DNA of 64,000 bases from Candidatus Limnocylindrales bacterium (GTDB taxonomy: Bacteria > Desulfobacterota > Binatia > UBA1149 > CAITLU01): positions 124,001 through 188,000 of the forward strand of contig DATNBU010000011.1 in NCBI GenBank assembly GCA_035571835.1. Reading direction: 5' to 3'. The translations under genes and the position numbers were made by a program. The first letter of the stretch is position 1. Each line of letters starts with the position of its first letter. The notes beneath the pieces are model-generated. The model searched no databases. It had not been told where the DNA came from and was given only the letters and a program-made list of their open reading frames with translations. This document shows positions 8,450 through 16,687 of the stretch, piece after piece.

Positions 8450-10362
8450 TCTCCTGCGGGAAACGGGACGGTCCCGGTATTCGCGTCATTGCAGCGGGAC
8501 GGGCCCGGCTGTCTGTCGGATGTGCACGTCCGCGCGGCGCGTTCGAGCTCTTCGAGAGCCGCGCGCTGCACGGACGATACGATGGCGAGATGAGCGGTTC
8601 GGCCTGCATCGCCGTCCGTCCGGACCTCGACGAGGGCGGGACCGCAGGCGGCTGCGGCAACGCCGCGAGCGAGCGACGCGTCGAGTGCATCGCGTGTGGT
8701 GACGCGCTCGAAGAACTGCGCGCCGAGCCCGCTCACGCGCTCGAAGTCGGTGCCGTGCGGAGTCGTGAACATGCGCTCGAACACGCCCGTCCGGTCGGAG
8801 CTCGCCTCGAGTTGCTCGCGCAGCGGGAGGAAGGAGAAGATCCCGCCACCGTCGTTGTTGACGACGACGACCAGCAGCGGAATTCGTTCGCGCGCGCCGA
8901 ACGCGAGAGCGGCCGCGTCGTGCAGCAGGCTGACGTCGCCGATCACGAGCACGGTCGGGTCGCTGGAAGCCGCGGCGATTCCCAAGGCGGTCGACAGCAC
9001 ACCGTCGATCCCGCTTGCTCCGCGGCTGGCATGGACGCGCAGGCGCACGCCGGACGAGACGACAAACGCGTCTGCATCGCGGACCGGCATGCTGTTGCCG
9101 ATCACGAGGTTCGCGCCGCCGGTTTTGGCGGCCGCCTCCGACAGGACGGAAACGACCGAACGCAGCACGACGCCGTCGAACAGTACCGATTCGCGGACGA
9201 ACGCGTGATCGAGAGCAGCGGATGCAATGCGCGAGAGCGACCTCCAGCGTTCGAGCCATTCGCTGCGGCCGCCATCGTCGATTGCGACGCCGCCGGCGAC
9301 TGGTGCGAGTGCCGCAAGGCTGCTCGAAAGGCCGGCCGCAAATTCGCGCGGGCCGGAGCGCACGACCGTGCTGGCCGCGCGAAACGGATCCGGCCACGCA
9401 TCGGCATCCGGAGTGACGACGAAATGCTCGGCAGGCCACGCATCTTCGAGCCAGCGCTGAAGGCTCCGCGGCGCCGGCGTCAGCCCGAAGCGAAGGATGC
9501 AGTCGGGTAGCAGCATCGCGCGCAGCGATTCGTCGCGCAACAGCGGCTCGCAGCCATCGACCACGTGCGAGCGATCGTGCGCGCCGAAGCGCAGCCCGCT
9601 CATCGGATCGGCAACGATTGGCCAGCCGAGCCGGACGGCAAGCGCCGCAATCTCGGCGGCCGGAAGCTCCGGGCCGGCGCACACGATGACGCCGCGCCGC
9701 GCAGTCGACATCACTCTCGCGATCGCATCGAGCTCGCCGGTATCCGGACACACGCGACCGCAGACGCTCGTGAACGGCCGGCCTCCGTCGCGTGCGGCGA
9801 CCGGATAGCGTTCGCGCGACGGGAAGCTGAGATCCGTGAACGGCTCGCGCAGCGGCACGTTCAGATGCACAGGGCCCCCGGCTCCGGACCTCGCTGACCA
9901 GATCGCGCGCGACGCGATCGAACGCAGCACGCGCGCGGCTTCCACGGTCTCGCCGAGCGTCGGAACGTCCGAGCTCCAGCGCGCGTGGCTGCCGAACAGA
10001 CCGCACTGGTCGATGGTCTGCGGCGCTGCGCAATCGCGAAGCTCGGGCGGCCGGTCAGCGGTCAGCAAAACGAGCGCGCCGCCGCCGAGCGACGATTCGC
10101 AGACCGCCGGCAGCAGATTGGCAGCGGCGGTTCCGGACGTCGTCACGACGGCGACCGGTGCAGCCGTCGCGCGCGCGATGCCGAGCGCGAAGAATCCCAT
10201 GCTGCGTTCGTCGGTCAGCACGTGCGAGCGGAGCTCCGACTGCTCGGACATGGCAAGAGCGAGCGATGTCGAGCGCGAGCCCGGTGCGATGCACACGTCG
10301 CGGACGCCGCCGCGGAGGAGCTCGTCGACGAGAACGCGCGCGGTAAAAAGCGAGACGCTCAT
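8446..10362 (-). CDS. menD: SEPHCHC synthase, ThDP-dependent (MenD)
   Basis: 638 residues from ATG 10362. MenD adds the succinic-semialdehyde unit of 2-oxoglutarate to isochorismate, the first committed menaquinone step. Visible are the N-terminal IAPGSRSTSLALAM, LTDERSMGFFALG, the TTSGTAAANLLPAV block, and the ThDP-binding GDVSLLHD through NNDGGGIFSFLPL. The frame is open far upstream (antisense-like extension); the family N-terminus begins at SVSLFTARVLVDELL, which fits 10362. ATG 10371 and ATG 10428 are in-frame alternatives, the latter overlapping menF. The start lies in the last unit of a tandem duplication described separately. Confidence 0.94.
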   Translation of the reverse strand: MSVSLFTARVLVDELLRGGVRDVCIAPGSRSTSLALAMSEQSELRSHVLTDERSMGFFALGIARATAAPVAVVTTSGTAAANLLPAVCESSLGGGALVLLTADRPPELRDCAAPQTIDQCGLFGSHARWSSDVPTLGETVEAARVLRSIASRAIWSARSGAGGPVHLNVPLREPFTDLSFPSRERYPVAARDGGRPFTSVCGRVCPDTGELDAIARVMSTARRGVIVCAGPELPAAEIAALAVRLGWPIVADPMSGLRFGAHDRSHVVDGCEPLLRDESLRAMLLPDCILRFGLTPAPRSLQRWLEDAWPAEHFVVTPDADAWPDPFRAASTVVRSGPREFAAGLSSSLAALAPVAGGVAIDDGGRSEWLERWRSLSRIASAALDHAFVRESVLFDGVVLRSVVSVLSEAAAKTGGANLVIGNSMPVRDADAFVVSSGVRLRVHASRGASGIDGVLSTALGIAAASSDPTVLVIGDVSLLHDAAALAFGARERIPLLVVVVNNDGGGIFSFLPLREQLEASSDRTGVFERMFTTPHGTDFERVSGLGAQFFERVTTRDALDASLARGVAAAACGPALVEVRTDGDAGRTAHLAIVSSVQRAALEELERAARTCTSDRQPGPSRCNDANTGTVPFPAGE

Positions 10363-10425
10363 GCCGCGCATTGCCCTCGGACGTTCGTGCTGCGCATTGG
10401 GCACTTGATGTTCATGCTGCGCATT
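10357..10425 (-). repeat. 2.6-unit tandem duplication spanning the menF stop / menD start
   Basis: Read on the minus strand, three units begin AATGCGC(A/G)GCA(T/C)GA: 27 bp (10425-10399), 26 bp (10398-10373) and a partial third (10372 on). In unit 1 the embedded ATGA contains the menF stop; in unit 3 the ATGA at the same offset contains the menD start; in unit 2 it has decayed to ACGA. The simplest reading is that menF and menD once overlapped by ATGA and that duplication of the junction separated them by about 50 bp. Confidence 0.85.
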
Positions 10426-11710
10426 CATTGGTCCCGCGTTCGAAGTACGGGAGGATGCTGGCCATCTTGCGTTCGGTTTCGTCGAACTCGCGTTCGGGTG
10501 AGGAGCCTTCGACGATGCCGGCTCCGGCCCAGACGTGTGCGGCGTCGGCGTCGATGAGCGCGGCGCGAAGCGCAACGGCCAGCTCTCCGTCTCCGGATGC
10601 GCCAATCCAGCCGATGCCGCCGCCGTACCAGCCGCGATCCGGCTCCTCGGCTGCGAGCCGCCGGCATGCATCCTCGCGCGGAGCGCCGCAGACCGCGGGC
10701 GTCGGATGCAGCCGCTCGGCAATCGAAAGCAGGTGCGACGTTTTTCCGGGTGCGAGTCGCGCCCGGATCGGCGTGTGAAGGTGATGCGCTTCCGGCAGCC
10801 GCTGAACGACCGGCTGCTCCGGGACATCGATCTCGCACGCGAACGGCGCGAGCGCATCGCGGATCGCATCGGAGACGATGCGATGCTCGCGCTGGTCTTT
10901 CGGTGACGCGAGAAGCTCGCGTGCGAGGGCTTCGTCGTGCGCGGCACTGTGGCCGCGACCGGCGCTTCCCGCCAGAGCATCGGCGTCGATGCGGCCCTGG
11001 TCGAGACGCAGCAGGCGCTCCGGGCTCGAACCGGCAAACGCGCGGCCGTTCCAGCGCACGAGGAACGTAAAGCAGGACGGTCTTGCCTCGGCGAGCGCAC
11101 GCACGAGGAGCGCGATCGGCGCGCGGCAGCGGGCGGTATGACGACGTGCAAGCACGACCTTCTCGATCTCGCCGGCGCGAATCGCATCCACTGCCGAGCT
11201 CACGCGACGATGCCAGTCGCTTGCCGGCTCGTCTGCGGCGGCGAAGCTCGTGGAACGGCCATCGCAAGGAGAGACGCCGTTGCAGGCGAGCAGCGACGCC
11301 GGCGTCTGCGCACGGCCGGCCGCATAAGCGACGATCATCCTGGTGACTGCGCCGCGCCGCACCCACAGCATGCGCGGCACGAACAGCCGCAGCGGCGGGA
11401 ATCCCGTCCATGTCGGACCGGGCGCGGCATCGTCGAACGCAAACCCGCCGACGGCAAGCGGCCAGTCGCCGTCGACGTCGTCGATGGTCGCGCGCAGCGA
11501 CTCGAGCTGTGCAATGGCGTCCCGGAAGCGCGTGCGTCCGGACGACTCGACGACGGCAACTGCGCCGAGCGCAGCAATCTCGACATCGCGCTCGTCCGAT
11601 CGCCAGTAGAACGCCGGTTCGCCGGGCGCGAGCTCGATGGCGTCGAGCGGATCGCGGGTCGCGGTCTCGGCGAGCAGCTCGCGGCGGATGCGCAGGGGAC
11701 GGCTGATCAT
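10412..11710 (-). CDS. menF: Isochorismate synthase (MenF-type)
   Basis: 432 residues, a chorismate-binding-fold enzyme that isomerises chorismate to isochorismate, the entry to menaquinone synthesis. Supporting motifs in the C-terminal half are GEIEKVVLARR, GSSPERLLR, LAGSAGRG, SPKDQREH, HHLHTPI, LHPTPAVCGAP and GWYGGGIGWI. The N-terminal half is more variable, as usual in the family. Next to menD and menG, MenF is far more likely than a siderophore or salicylate synthase. The ATG overlaps the stop of the 32-codon repeat ORF as ATGA; the stop falls in the duplication shared with menD. Confidence 0.93.
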   Translation of the reverse strand: MISRPLRIRRELLAETATRDPLDAIELAPGEPAFYWRSDERDVEIAALGAVAVVESSGRTRFRDAIAQLESLRATIDDVDGDWPLAVGGFAFDDAAPGPTWTGFPPLRLFVPRMLWVRRGAVTRMIVAYAAGRAQTPASLLACNGVSPCDGRSTSFAAADEPASDWHRRVSSAVDAIRAGEIEKVVLARRHTARCRAPIALLVRALAEARPSCFTFLVRWNGRAFAGSSPERLLRLDQGRIDADALAGSAGRGHSAAHDEALARELLASPKDQREHRIVSDAIRDALAPFACEIDVPEQPVVQRLPEAHHLHTPIRARLAPGKTSHLLSIAERLHPTPAVCGAPREDACRRLAAEEPDRGWYGGGIGWIGASGDGELAVALRAALIDADAAHVWAGAGIVEGSSPEREFDETERKMASILPYFERGTNECAA

Positions 11711-11805
11711 TTTAAGTTCGCCTGACGGCTCACTCTGAGGTTCGCCTGACGGATCACCCTGATGTTCGCCTGGCGGACCACTCTGGTGTTCGCCTGATGG
11801 CTCAT
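11707..11805 (-). CDS. 32-codon ORF made of an 8-residue tandem repeat, between menG and menF
   Basis: ATG 11805 overlaps the menG stop as ATGA and the TGA at 11709-11707 overlaps the menF start as ATGA, so a ribosome finishing menG could read through this ORF and re-initiate at menF. The 32-residue product is almost only repeats of RQANxRVx (HQANTRVV, RQANIRVI, RQANLRVS, RQANLK). Codons differ between units mainly at variable positions while Q-A-N-x-R-V is kept. It is too short and repetitive for any family I know. It may be a true small protein or only an expanded, translated spacer that preserves coupling. Confidence 0.5.
   Translation of the reverse strand: MSHQANTRVVRQANIRVIRQANLRVSRQANLK
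11716..11803. repeat. 24-bp tandem repeat, about 3.7 units, at the menG/menF junction
   Basis: Plus-strand units begin GTTCGCCTGRYGGMYCAC at 11716, 11740, 11764 and 11788, each 24 bp, the last cut by the menG stop. The period is a multiple of three, so unit-number changes keep the 32-codon ORF open. The units diverge by a few bases, so the array is not very recent. Confidence 0.93.
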
Positions 11806-12509
11806 TGAACCTGCTCGACGCGCACGGCGGTCACGATCTGCACGGCGCCGAGCATTGCGCTCTCTCGGTCGACGGCGGCGAAGCCGGCATCGGCGAGCAT
11901 CGTCCGCATCGTCGGCCACGGCGGAAGGTAGACGGCCGATTCCGGAAGGTACGAGTACGCCTTGCGATCGGCGAGCAGGCTGCCGACGAGCGGCACGACG
12001 CGATCGAAATACACGGAATGCCCGAGACGGATCGCGGCGTTCTCCGGGCGGTCCACTTCGACGATCGCGAGCCGGCCGCCCGGCCGCAGCACGCGCGCCA
12101 TTTCGCCAAACGCCGGCGCGAGCGACGCGAAGTTGCGAAGCGCGAATCCGCAGACGACGGCATCGAATGCGCCGCTGCGAATCGGAAGCCGCATCGCATC
12201 GCCGCGCACGAGCAGGCCGGCAAGGCCGCGAAGCGACGCGTGATCGAGCATGCGCGCCGCGTAGTCGGTTGCGACCACGCCGGCGCCGCGGGCCAGGCAC
12301 ATCTCGGCGAAGTCTCCCGTGCCGCAGGCGACGTCGAGCACGAGGTCATCGGCGCCGACGCCGATCCTGTCGAGCGCGCGGCGACGCCATTTCTGGTCGA
12401 GGCCGAACGTCAGCAAGCGGTTCATGCGGTCGTAATGCGGCGCGATGCGGTCGAACATCGCTTCGACGACGGCGGCTTTTTCGGCGGGCGAGGGAAGCGT
12501 CACTGCCAA
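11802..12509 (-). CDS. menG: Demethylmenaquinone methyltransferase (MenG/UbiE)
   Basis: 235 residues, the SAM-dependent methyltransferase that completes menaquinone (or acts on the ubiquinone precursor in other bacteria). The UbiE signature MFDRIAPHYDRMNRLLTFG is followed by KWRRRAL, SAM motif I DVACGTGDFAEM, and ADYAARML-like post-I residues (ATDYAARML). CGFALRNF and GEMARVLRPGGRL complete the core. With the other men genes the menaquinone role is favoured. It starts 10 bp inside the end of the MerR gene and ends in an ATGA overlap with the repeat ORF. Confidence 0.93.
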   Translation of the reverse strand: MAVTLPSPAEKAAVVEAMFDRIAPHYDRMNRLLTFGLDQKWRRRALDRIGVGADDLVLDVACGTGDFAEMCLARGAGVVATDYAARMLDHASLRGLAGLLVRGDAMRLPIRSGAFDAVVCGFALRNFASLAPAFGEMARVLRPGGRLAIVEVDRPENAAIRLGHSVYFDRVVPLVGSLLADRKAYSYLPESAVYLPPWPTMRTMLADAGFAAVDRESAMLGAVQIVTAVRVEQVQ

Positions 12510-13273
12510 CTGACCTTGAGCTTGGTGCGCGCGGCGACTTTGAGCGCATACGACAGCGTCGTCGCGTCGCCCTTTTTCTTGAGGCGGCGAAGCGCCTGGT
12601 TGACGAGCACGCGCTGGAAATGATGGGCGACGACCGCGGTGACCAGCGGGAGCAGCTCGCGGAACGCTGCGGCCACCTGCTCGCCGTTTTCCCCGCCGTC
12701 GGCGGACGCGTCCGCGCCGCGCTTCTTGCGGACGTAATCGTCGAACAGGTCGATGGCGCTGTCGCAGGTCTTGCGGATCGCGCGGTCGTGCCGGACGGCC
12801 AGCGCGAGCAGCTTCGTCAGCGGGAATCCGTAGCTCAGCAGCCGGATCGCGCCGCGGGCCGCGGCCAGGTCACCTTCGGTGTAGCGGCGCTTGCCGTCGT
12901 CGGTCTCCTGGCCCTCGGCCAGGCCGGCCTCCTCGACCGAACGGATGAGGGCCGGGGGCACGCCGAGCTGGCGGGCGAGCTCGTCTCCTGAGTAAGCGGG
13001 TCCATCGGTCTCTTCTTCGAGCGCGGCCAGCAGCGCAGTGTCGCTGGCGGCCGGTCCGGACTCGCGATCGAGCAGCAGCCGGATGGCCTTGAGTGACAGG
13101 CCTTTCGACGCCATCGATCGGATCAGGCGCAGCCGGTCGAGATGCTCCGGAGTGTAAACGGCCTTTCGCCCGGACCGTGCCGGAGGCTGTAAGAGCCCGC
13201 CAGACTGATAGAAACGCAGCGTATCGACCGAGATCCCGGCCGCCGCCGCAAGGTCCGAAACATCGTACTGCAT
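12500..13273 (-). CDS. MerR-family regulator with two HTH segments, first gene of the men unit
   Basis: 257 residues. The N-terminal MerR winged helix is clear (YDVSDLAAAAGISVDTLRFY, then GRKAVYTPEHLDRLRLIRS, residues 1-60). A second MerR-like HTH follows at about 95-165 (YSGDELARQLGVPPALI, KRRYTEGDLAAARGAIRLL), and the rest is helical and charged. No Cys cluster for metal sensing is visible, so the signal is unknown. It overlaps menG by 10 bp, so it is probably co-transcribed with, and may regulate, the menaquinone genes. The family usually activates promoters with long spacers and often acts on its own operon; direct control of men is inference. Confidence 0.88.
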   Translation of the reverse strand: MQYDVSDLAAAAGISVDTLRFYQSGGLLQPPARSGRKAVYTPEHLDRLRLIRSMASKGLSLKAIRLLLDRESGPAASDTALLAALEEETDGPAYSGDELARQLGVPPALIRSVEEAGLAEGQETDDGKRRYTEGDLAAARGAIRLLSYGFPLTKLLALAVRHDRAIRKTCDSAIDLFDDYVRKKRGADASADGGENGEQVAAAFRELLPLVTAVVAHHFQRVLVNQALRRLKKKGDATTLSYALKVAARTKLKVSWQ

Positions 13274-13281
13274 GAGTCCAG

Positions 13282-13310
13282 ACTCTTAGAGTGTTTACTC
13301 GAAAGGTCAA
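13282..13310 (-). promoter_or_regulatory. Candidate MerR operator/promoter ahead of the men operon
   Basis: Just upstream of the MerR ATG (13273), the minus strand holds TTGACC (13310-13305) and, downstream, the palindrome ACTCTAAGAGT (13292-13282); a second dyad GAGTAAACACTC lies between. A -10 of TAAGAG fits at 16-bp spacing, but no good hexamer appears at the 19-bp MerR spacing. No Shine-Dalgarno precedes the ATG, so a near-leaderless mRNA is possible. This is a pattern-based guess. Confidence 0.4.
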
Positions 13311-13370
13311 CGCTTGCCACACCCGGCTGCGTACTACTGACATGAAAGTAAACTTTTTTCTGGAACCGTA

Positions 13371-13398
13371 TTGATGCTGACACCGGGGTAAGTATAGG
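13371..13398 (+). promoter_or_regulatory. Candidate sigma70-type promoter for the 909-residue exported protein
   Basis: TTGATG at 13371-13376 and TATAGG at 13393-13398 are separated by 16 bp, each matching four of six consensus bases. A Shine-Dalgarno-like GGGAGG lies 8 bases before the ATG at 13443. Confidence 0.4.
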
Positions 13399-13442
13399 TT
13401 CTGTCCCAGACAAAACGTCCGCGTTTCCGGGAGGGCCGTTCG

Positions 13443-16172
13443 ATGACGAAGTTTTCTCCGCCGCTAGTGGCGATGGCGATTCTCGGTCTGGTAACGGTCC
13501 CAAAAGTTTCGGCCCAGGTGCCCCCTCCCCCAACCTCGGCCGAAAGAGGGTCGGCGCCGGTCATACTGACTGGCGCCGACCTTCCTTCATGGTCTCACCT
13601 CGCCGCCACCATCGTCTGCATGCCCTGGCCGTACGGCGCACTGATCGGCGACCGCAACGCGCATAGCGGCACGGCGGTCGTTCCTCCCGACGTTCGCGCG
13701 GGCGTTGTGCCGCAGGACATCGCGGCGTTTCGCTGGAATGGCTCCTCGTTCGAAGAAATCCCGGTACAGGTCGACGAGGTGATGCCGTACTGCCTGTCGA
13801 ACATCAATTCGGACTTCGGCCTCTACTCCGGTACCGACAAGGAATTCAGCTACGCGTGGGATGTCGAGAGCTGGAAGAAAGTCTCCGGCGTCTGCTCTGC
13901 GGAGTATCCGGAAGGTGAGACGGCAACGCCGGATCCCGCCGGCATGCTCGACGACGACGACGAGATCGTCTTCATGGCGTCCGACGCAGGCGACGTCGCG
14001 CCGGTCGGAGCTTCGTTTCCTCCCGACGTCTCCTCGGTGCACGCGGTTGCCGTCATCGATCCGCTCGCGCCGAGCTCGCCGCACTTCGTATATCTCGCCG
14101 TTCGTCCCGGCGGCTCGACGTTCACGAGCGACAACGGGCTCGTCGACTACGCCAGAGACGCCAACGCGGACGAGTGGATCGACCGGTACGACTTCGCCGA
14201 CGACGATCCGGAAAAAATCGGCTCGAGCAACACCGGTTATGGCCCGAACCTTTCCGGCACGGTCTGCGACGGCGGCCTGGTGCCGCGCGCGTCGACCGAC
14301 CGCTTCCCGCGCGACGGCGTAACCGTCAGCACAGACAAGTATCAGTTCCGCGCGAGCGGCCGCTGGATGATCCGCGGCATGCGGATCGCCAAGCCCGACG
14401 CACCGGGAGACTACGGTCCCGACCTGATCGACCGCTGGAAGGGCCGCGCATTCCAGCAATCGCCCGACTCGACGATCTCCGTCGTCGGTTTCGAAGACGA
14501 GCAGGTCAACTGGGAAGCCAACTCCGCGCTGCTCGGTGAACGGATGGGTCCGGTGCGCGCGATCCGCGAGATCTGGGGCGCCGACTCCGGCACCAACGTG
14601 ACCAACACCGAAACCTTTTACCGCGACGCCGTCACGTACCGATACCACGTGCGCGTGCATCCGATACCTCCCGACGGCCTGTACACGTCGTGGGATTACA
14701 ACCACGGCGTCGCGGTAAAGTACTACAACACGCTGAAGACCGACGGGGTCGACATCGACGGCGTCAACGACGACACCGGCAACATCGACGCGGTGAACGG
14801 CCAGCCGGCGTTCTTCGACCTTCCGGATCCGTCGTTCAACATTCCGTCCGCCCTGCTGAACTGGGAAGAGGTCTCCGGCGCCGGCGATGCGGGCTCGCTC
14901 GTCTACATCATCGAGATGAAGGGCGCGACGACGCTGGTGAACTCGGCGGTGGTGCCGTACTACCGCGACGACGCGTGCCTCGACGACGGCACCGGCGATG
15001 ATCCGGTTCCGCGGCCGTGGCCCGGCGAAGCCAGCACCGACCAGCGCGTGAAGGACGGATACTCGGCCCTTGCCGGCGGCACGCCGTACGATCAGCTCGC
15101 GTGCTCGCAGAAGCAGGGCGCGTGGGGCGCGCACGGCATTCACTATTTCGTCACCGGCGATACCGACAACGTCTTCACGCCGGAGACCGTCACCGAAATC
15201 GACGCGATGCAGTGGCAGTTCGCCGTGCCGACCTCCGAGCCTACCAATATCGGCCAGGCATATGGCGACAACGTGCGCATTCCGCTGCAGACCGTTGCGA
15301 TCGATCTGGCGAGCGCGCCCGTCAGCGTGCCGCCGCAGGCATCGGACGCCAGCGCGACCACGCAGCAGAACAAGCCGGCCGATGTCGTGCTCGCCGGGGC
15401 GGACCTCGACACCTGCGAGCTCACGTTCCGCATCGTCGATCCGCCGGCATCCGGACAGGTCGGAGCGATCTCCGGCCTCGCATGCTCGGCGGCTACGCCG
15501 AACACCGACACCGCGACCGTCACTTACACGCCGAACGCCGGATTCATCGGCAGTGATTCGTTCACGTACGTGGTCGGTGACAGCACGAGCGAATCGCAGC
15601 CGGCCACCGTCTCGATCACGGTTACTCCGCCGCCGCCGCCGTGTTCGGGCGGGCCGCGAACCGGCTGCCGCGTCTCGACGAAGTCCGGCAAAGGCCAGGT
15701 CCGGCTGAGCGACGCAGACGACACCGAGGACGATTCGCTGTCGTGGAAATGGCTCGCGGGCGAGCAGACCGACGTCGCCGACTTCGGAGACCCCGCGGCG
15801 ACAACCGACTACGAGCTGTGCGTGTTCGATGCGTCGGGCACGGCGGTCGCGTACGTCCAGTACGACGCGGCCGAAGACTGCGGCGGCAAACCCTGCTGGC
15901 GCAGCACCAGCTCGGGTTACGGCTTCAGCCGGCGCGTCGAGGACGAAGACGGCACCAAGAGCACGGCCAAGCTGACGCTCCGGGCCGGAGCGCAGGGCAA
16001 GGCGAAGATCACCGCCAGCGCGACCGGCGGGCTCCTGTCGGTCGGCGGACTTCCGCCCGAGCAGCCGGTCGTCGTCGAGCTCCGAGCCAAGGACGGAGCG
16101 TGCTGGCAGGCGACGTTCAGCGAGCCCGCTTCAGTATCCGAAGCCGGTTCATTCGAAGATCGCGCGGACTGA
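13443..16172 (+). CDS. Large exported protein with cadherin-like domain and Cys/Trp C-terminal module
   Basis: 909 residues. A signal peptide (LVAMAILGLVTVPKVSAQ) is followed by about 580 residues of acidic, aromatic sequence that I do not recognise, rich in D/N/Y/W. Residues ~600-705 look like a cadherin-like/VCBS-type beta-sandwich (YTPNAGFIGSDSFTYVVGD, then ATVSITVTPPPPP). The C-terminal ~190 residues contain Cys pairs and end in a compact module (KPCWRSTSSGYGF, KLTLRAGAQGKAKI, DGACWQATFSEP) that I have seen in other predicted exported proteins. A GGGAGG site precedes the ATG. No catalytic motif is visible, so a cell-surface or secreted structural role is likely, but function is unknown. 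A strong hairpin follows the stop. Confidence 0.85.
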   Translation: MTKFSPPLVAMAILGLVTVPKVSAQVPPPPTSAERGSAPVILTGADLPSWSHLAATIVCMPWPYGALIGDRNAHSGTAVVPPDVRAGVVPQDIAAFRWNGSSFEEIPVQVDEVMPYCLSNINSDFGLYSGTDKEFSYAWDVESWKKVSGVCSAEYPEGETATPDPAGMLDDDDEIVFMASDAGDVAPVGASFPPDVSSVHAVAVIDPLAPSSPHFVYLAVRPGGSTFTSDNGLVDYARDANADEWIDRYDFADDDPEKIGSSNTGYGPNLSGTVCDGGLVPRASTDRFPRDGVTVSTDKYQFRASGRWMIRGMRIAKPDAPGDYGPDLIDRWKGRAFQQSPDSTISVVGFEDEQVNWEANSALLGERMGPVRAIREIWGADSGTNVTNTETFYRDAVTYRYHVRVHPIPPDGLYTSWDYNHGVAVKYYNTLKTDGVDIDGVNDDTGNIDAVNGQPAFFDLPDPSFNIPSALLNWEEVSGAGDAGSLVYIIEMKGATTLVNSAVVPYYRDDACLDDGTGDDPVPRPWPGEASTDQRVKDGYSALAGGTPYDQLACSQKQGAWGAHGIHYFVTGDTDNVFTPETVTEIDAMQWQFAVPTSEPTNIGQAYGDNVRIPLQTVAIDLASAPVSVPPQASDASATTQQNKPADVVLAGADLDTCELTFRIVDPPASGQVGAISGLACSAATPNTDTATVTYTPNAGFIGSDSFTYVVGDSTSESQPATVSITVTPPPPPCSGGPRTGCRVSTKSGKGQVRLSDADDTEDDSLSWKWLAGEQTDVADFGDPAATTDYELCVFDASGTAVAYVQYDAAEDCGGKPCWRSTSSGYGFSRRVEDEDGTKSTAKLTLRAGAQGKAKITASATGGLLSVGGLPPEQPVVVELRAKDGACWQATFSEPASVSEAGSFEDRAD

Positions 16173-16197
16173 GATCTTCATCAGATTTTCCTGGACG

Positions 16198-16232
16198 GCG
16201 CAGGCCCGGTTTCGTGAAAACCGGGCCTGCGC
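16198..16232 (+). terminator. Hairpin terminator after the 909-residue gene
   Basis: A perfect 15-bp stem (GCGCAGGCCCGGTTT pairing with AAACCGGGCCTGCGC) has a 5-base loop, 25 bp after the stop. The following TCGTTTGC has few Ts, so it may be a weak intrinsic terminator or an mRNA end-protecting hairpin. Confidence 0.7.
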
Positions 16233-16447
16233 TCGTTTGCGGAGTGCAACGCAGCAAAGTTCGACCGCTGCGTTGCGACCGAAACGTGTGCGCATCTTCC
16301 GATTGCGTGCGCTTTCTGCTGCATGGCGTCTTGCTGTTTGCCCATCGCCCGATTCTTACTGGAAAAAAACGAACGGCATTGGTTCGACGCGTGCGCGATA
16401 CTCGCGAGCGCGGCGAACGAAACAGGAAATGGGGGCGGACGAGCGCG

Positions 16448-16669
16448 ATGCGCAAAACAACGAACGTGAGCGAAGCGGAAAATCTCTGGAAGGCGGCGGG
16501 GCAGGCCGCGTTGATCGGACTTGCCGGCGCGGCGGCGATGCTGGCAACGGAAATGATGCTGTTCCCGGGCCTTGTGCGCGCGGGCGACGCCGCGGTTTCG
16601 TGCTCCGCGGCCTGCGGTGCAAATCCGGCGGTGAGCGCGGCGAGCGCGGGACCCGACGCCGGGAATTGA
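16448..16669 (+). CDS. Small hypothetical membrane protein
   Basis: 73 residues (MRKTTNVSEAENLWKAAG, then a hydrophobic run ALIGLAGAAAMLATEMMLF, then an Ala/Cys/Ser-rich tail). A GGGGGCGGACGAG stretch just upstream could serve as the ribosome site. It looks like a single-pass membrane or exported small protein. I recognise no family. It stands alone between the hairpin at 16198-16232 and the convergent aldose epimerase. A chance ORF in GC-rich DNA remains possible. Confidence 0.4.
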   Translation: MRKTTNVSEAENLWKAAGQAALIGLAGAAAMLATEMMLFPGLVRAGDAAVSCSAACGANPAVSAASAGPDAGN

Positions 16670-16687
16670 CGGGCCAGGGTCGCCCGT

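Noticed and set aside
8446-11187. MenD read from 11187 (913 residues)
   Set aside because: The upstream part overlaps menF antisense-free but in another frame and lacks MenD homology; the family N-terminus starts near 10362.
13587-15143. 518-codon minus-strand frame inside the exported 909-residue gene
   Set aside because: Antisense shadow; the plus-strand frame has a signal peptide, ribosome site and domain structure.
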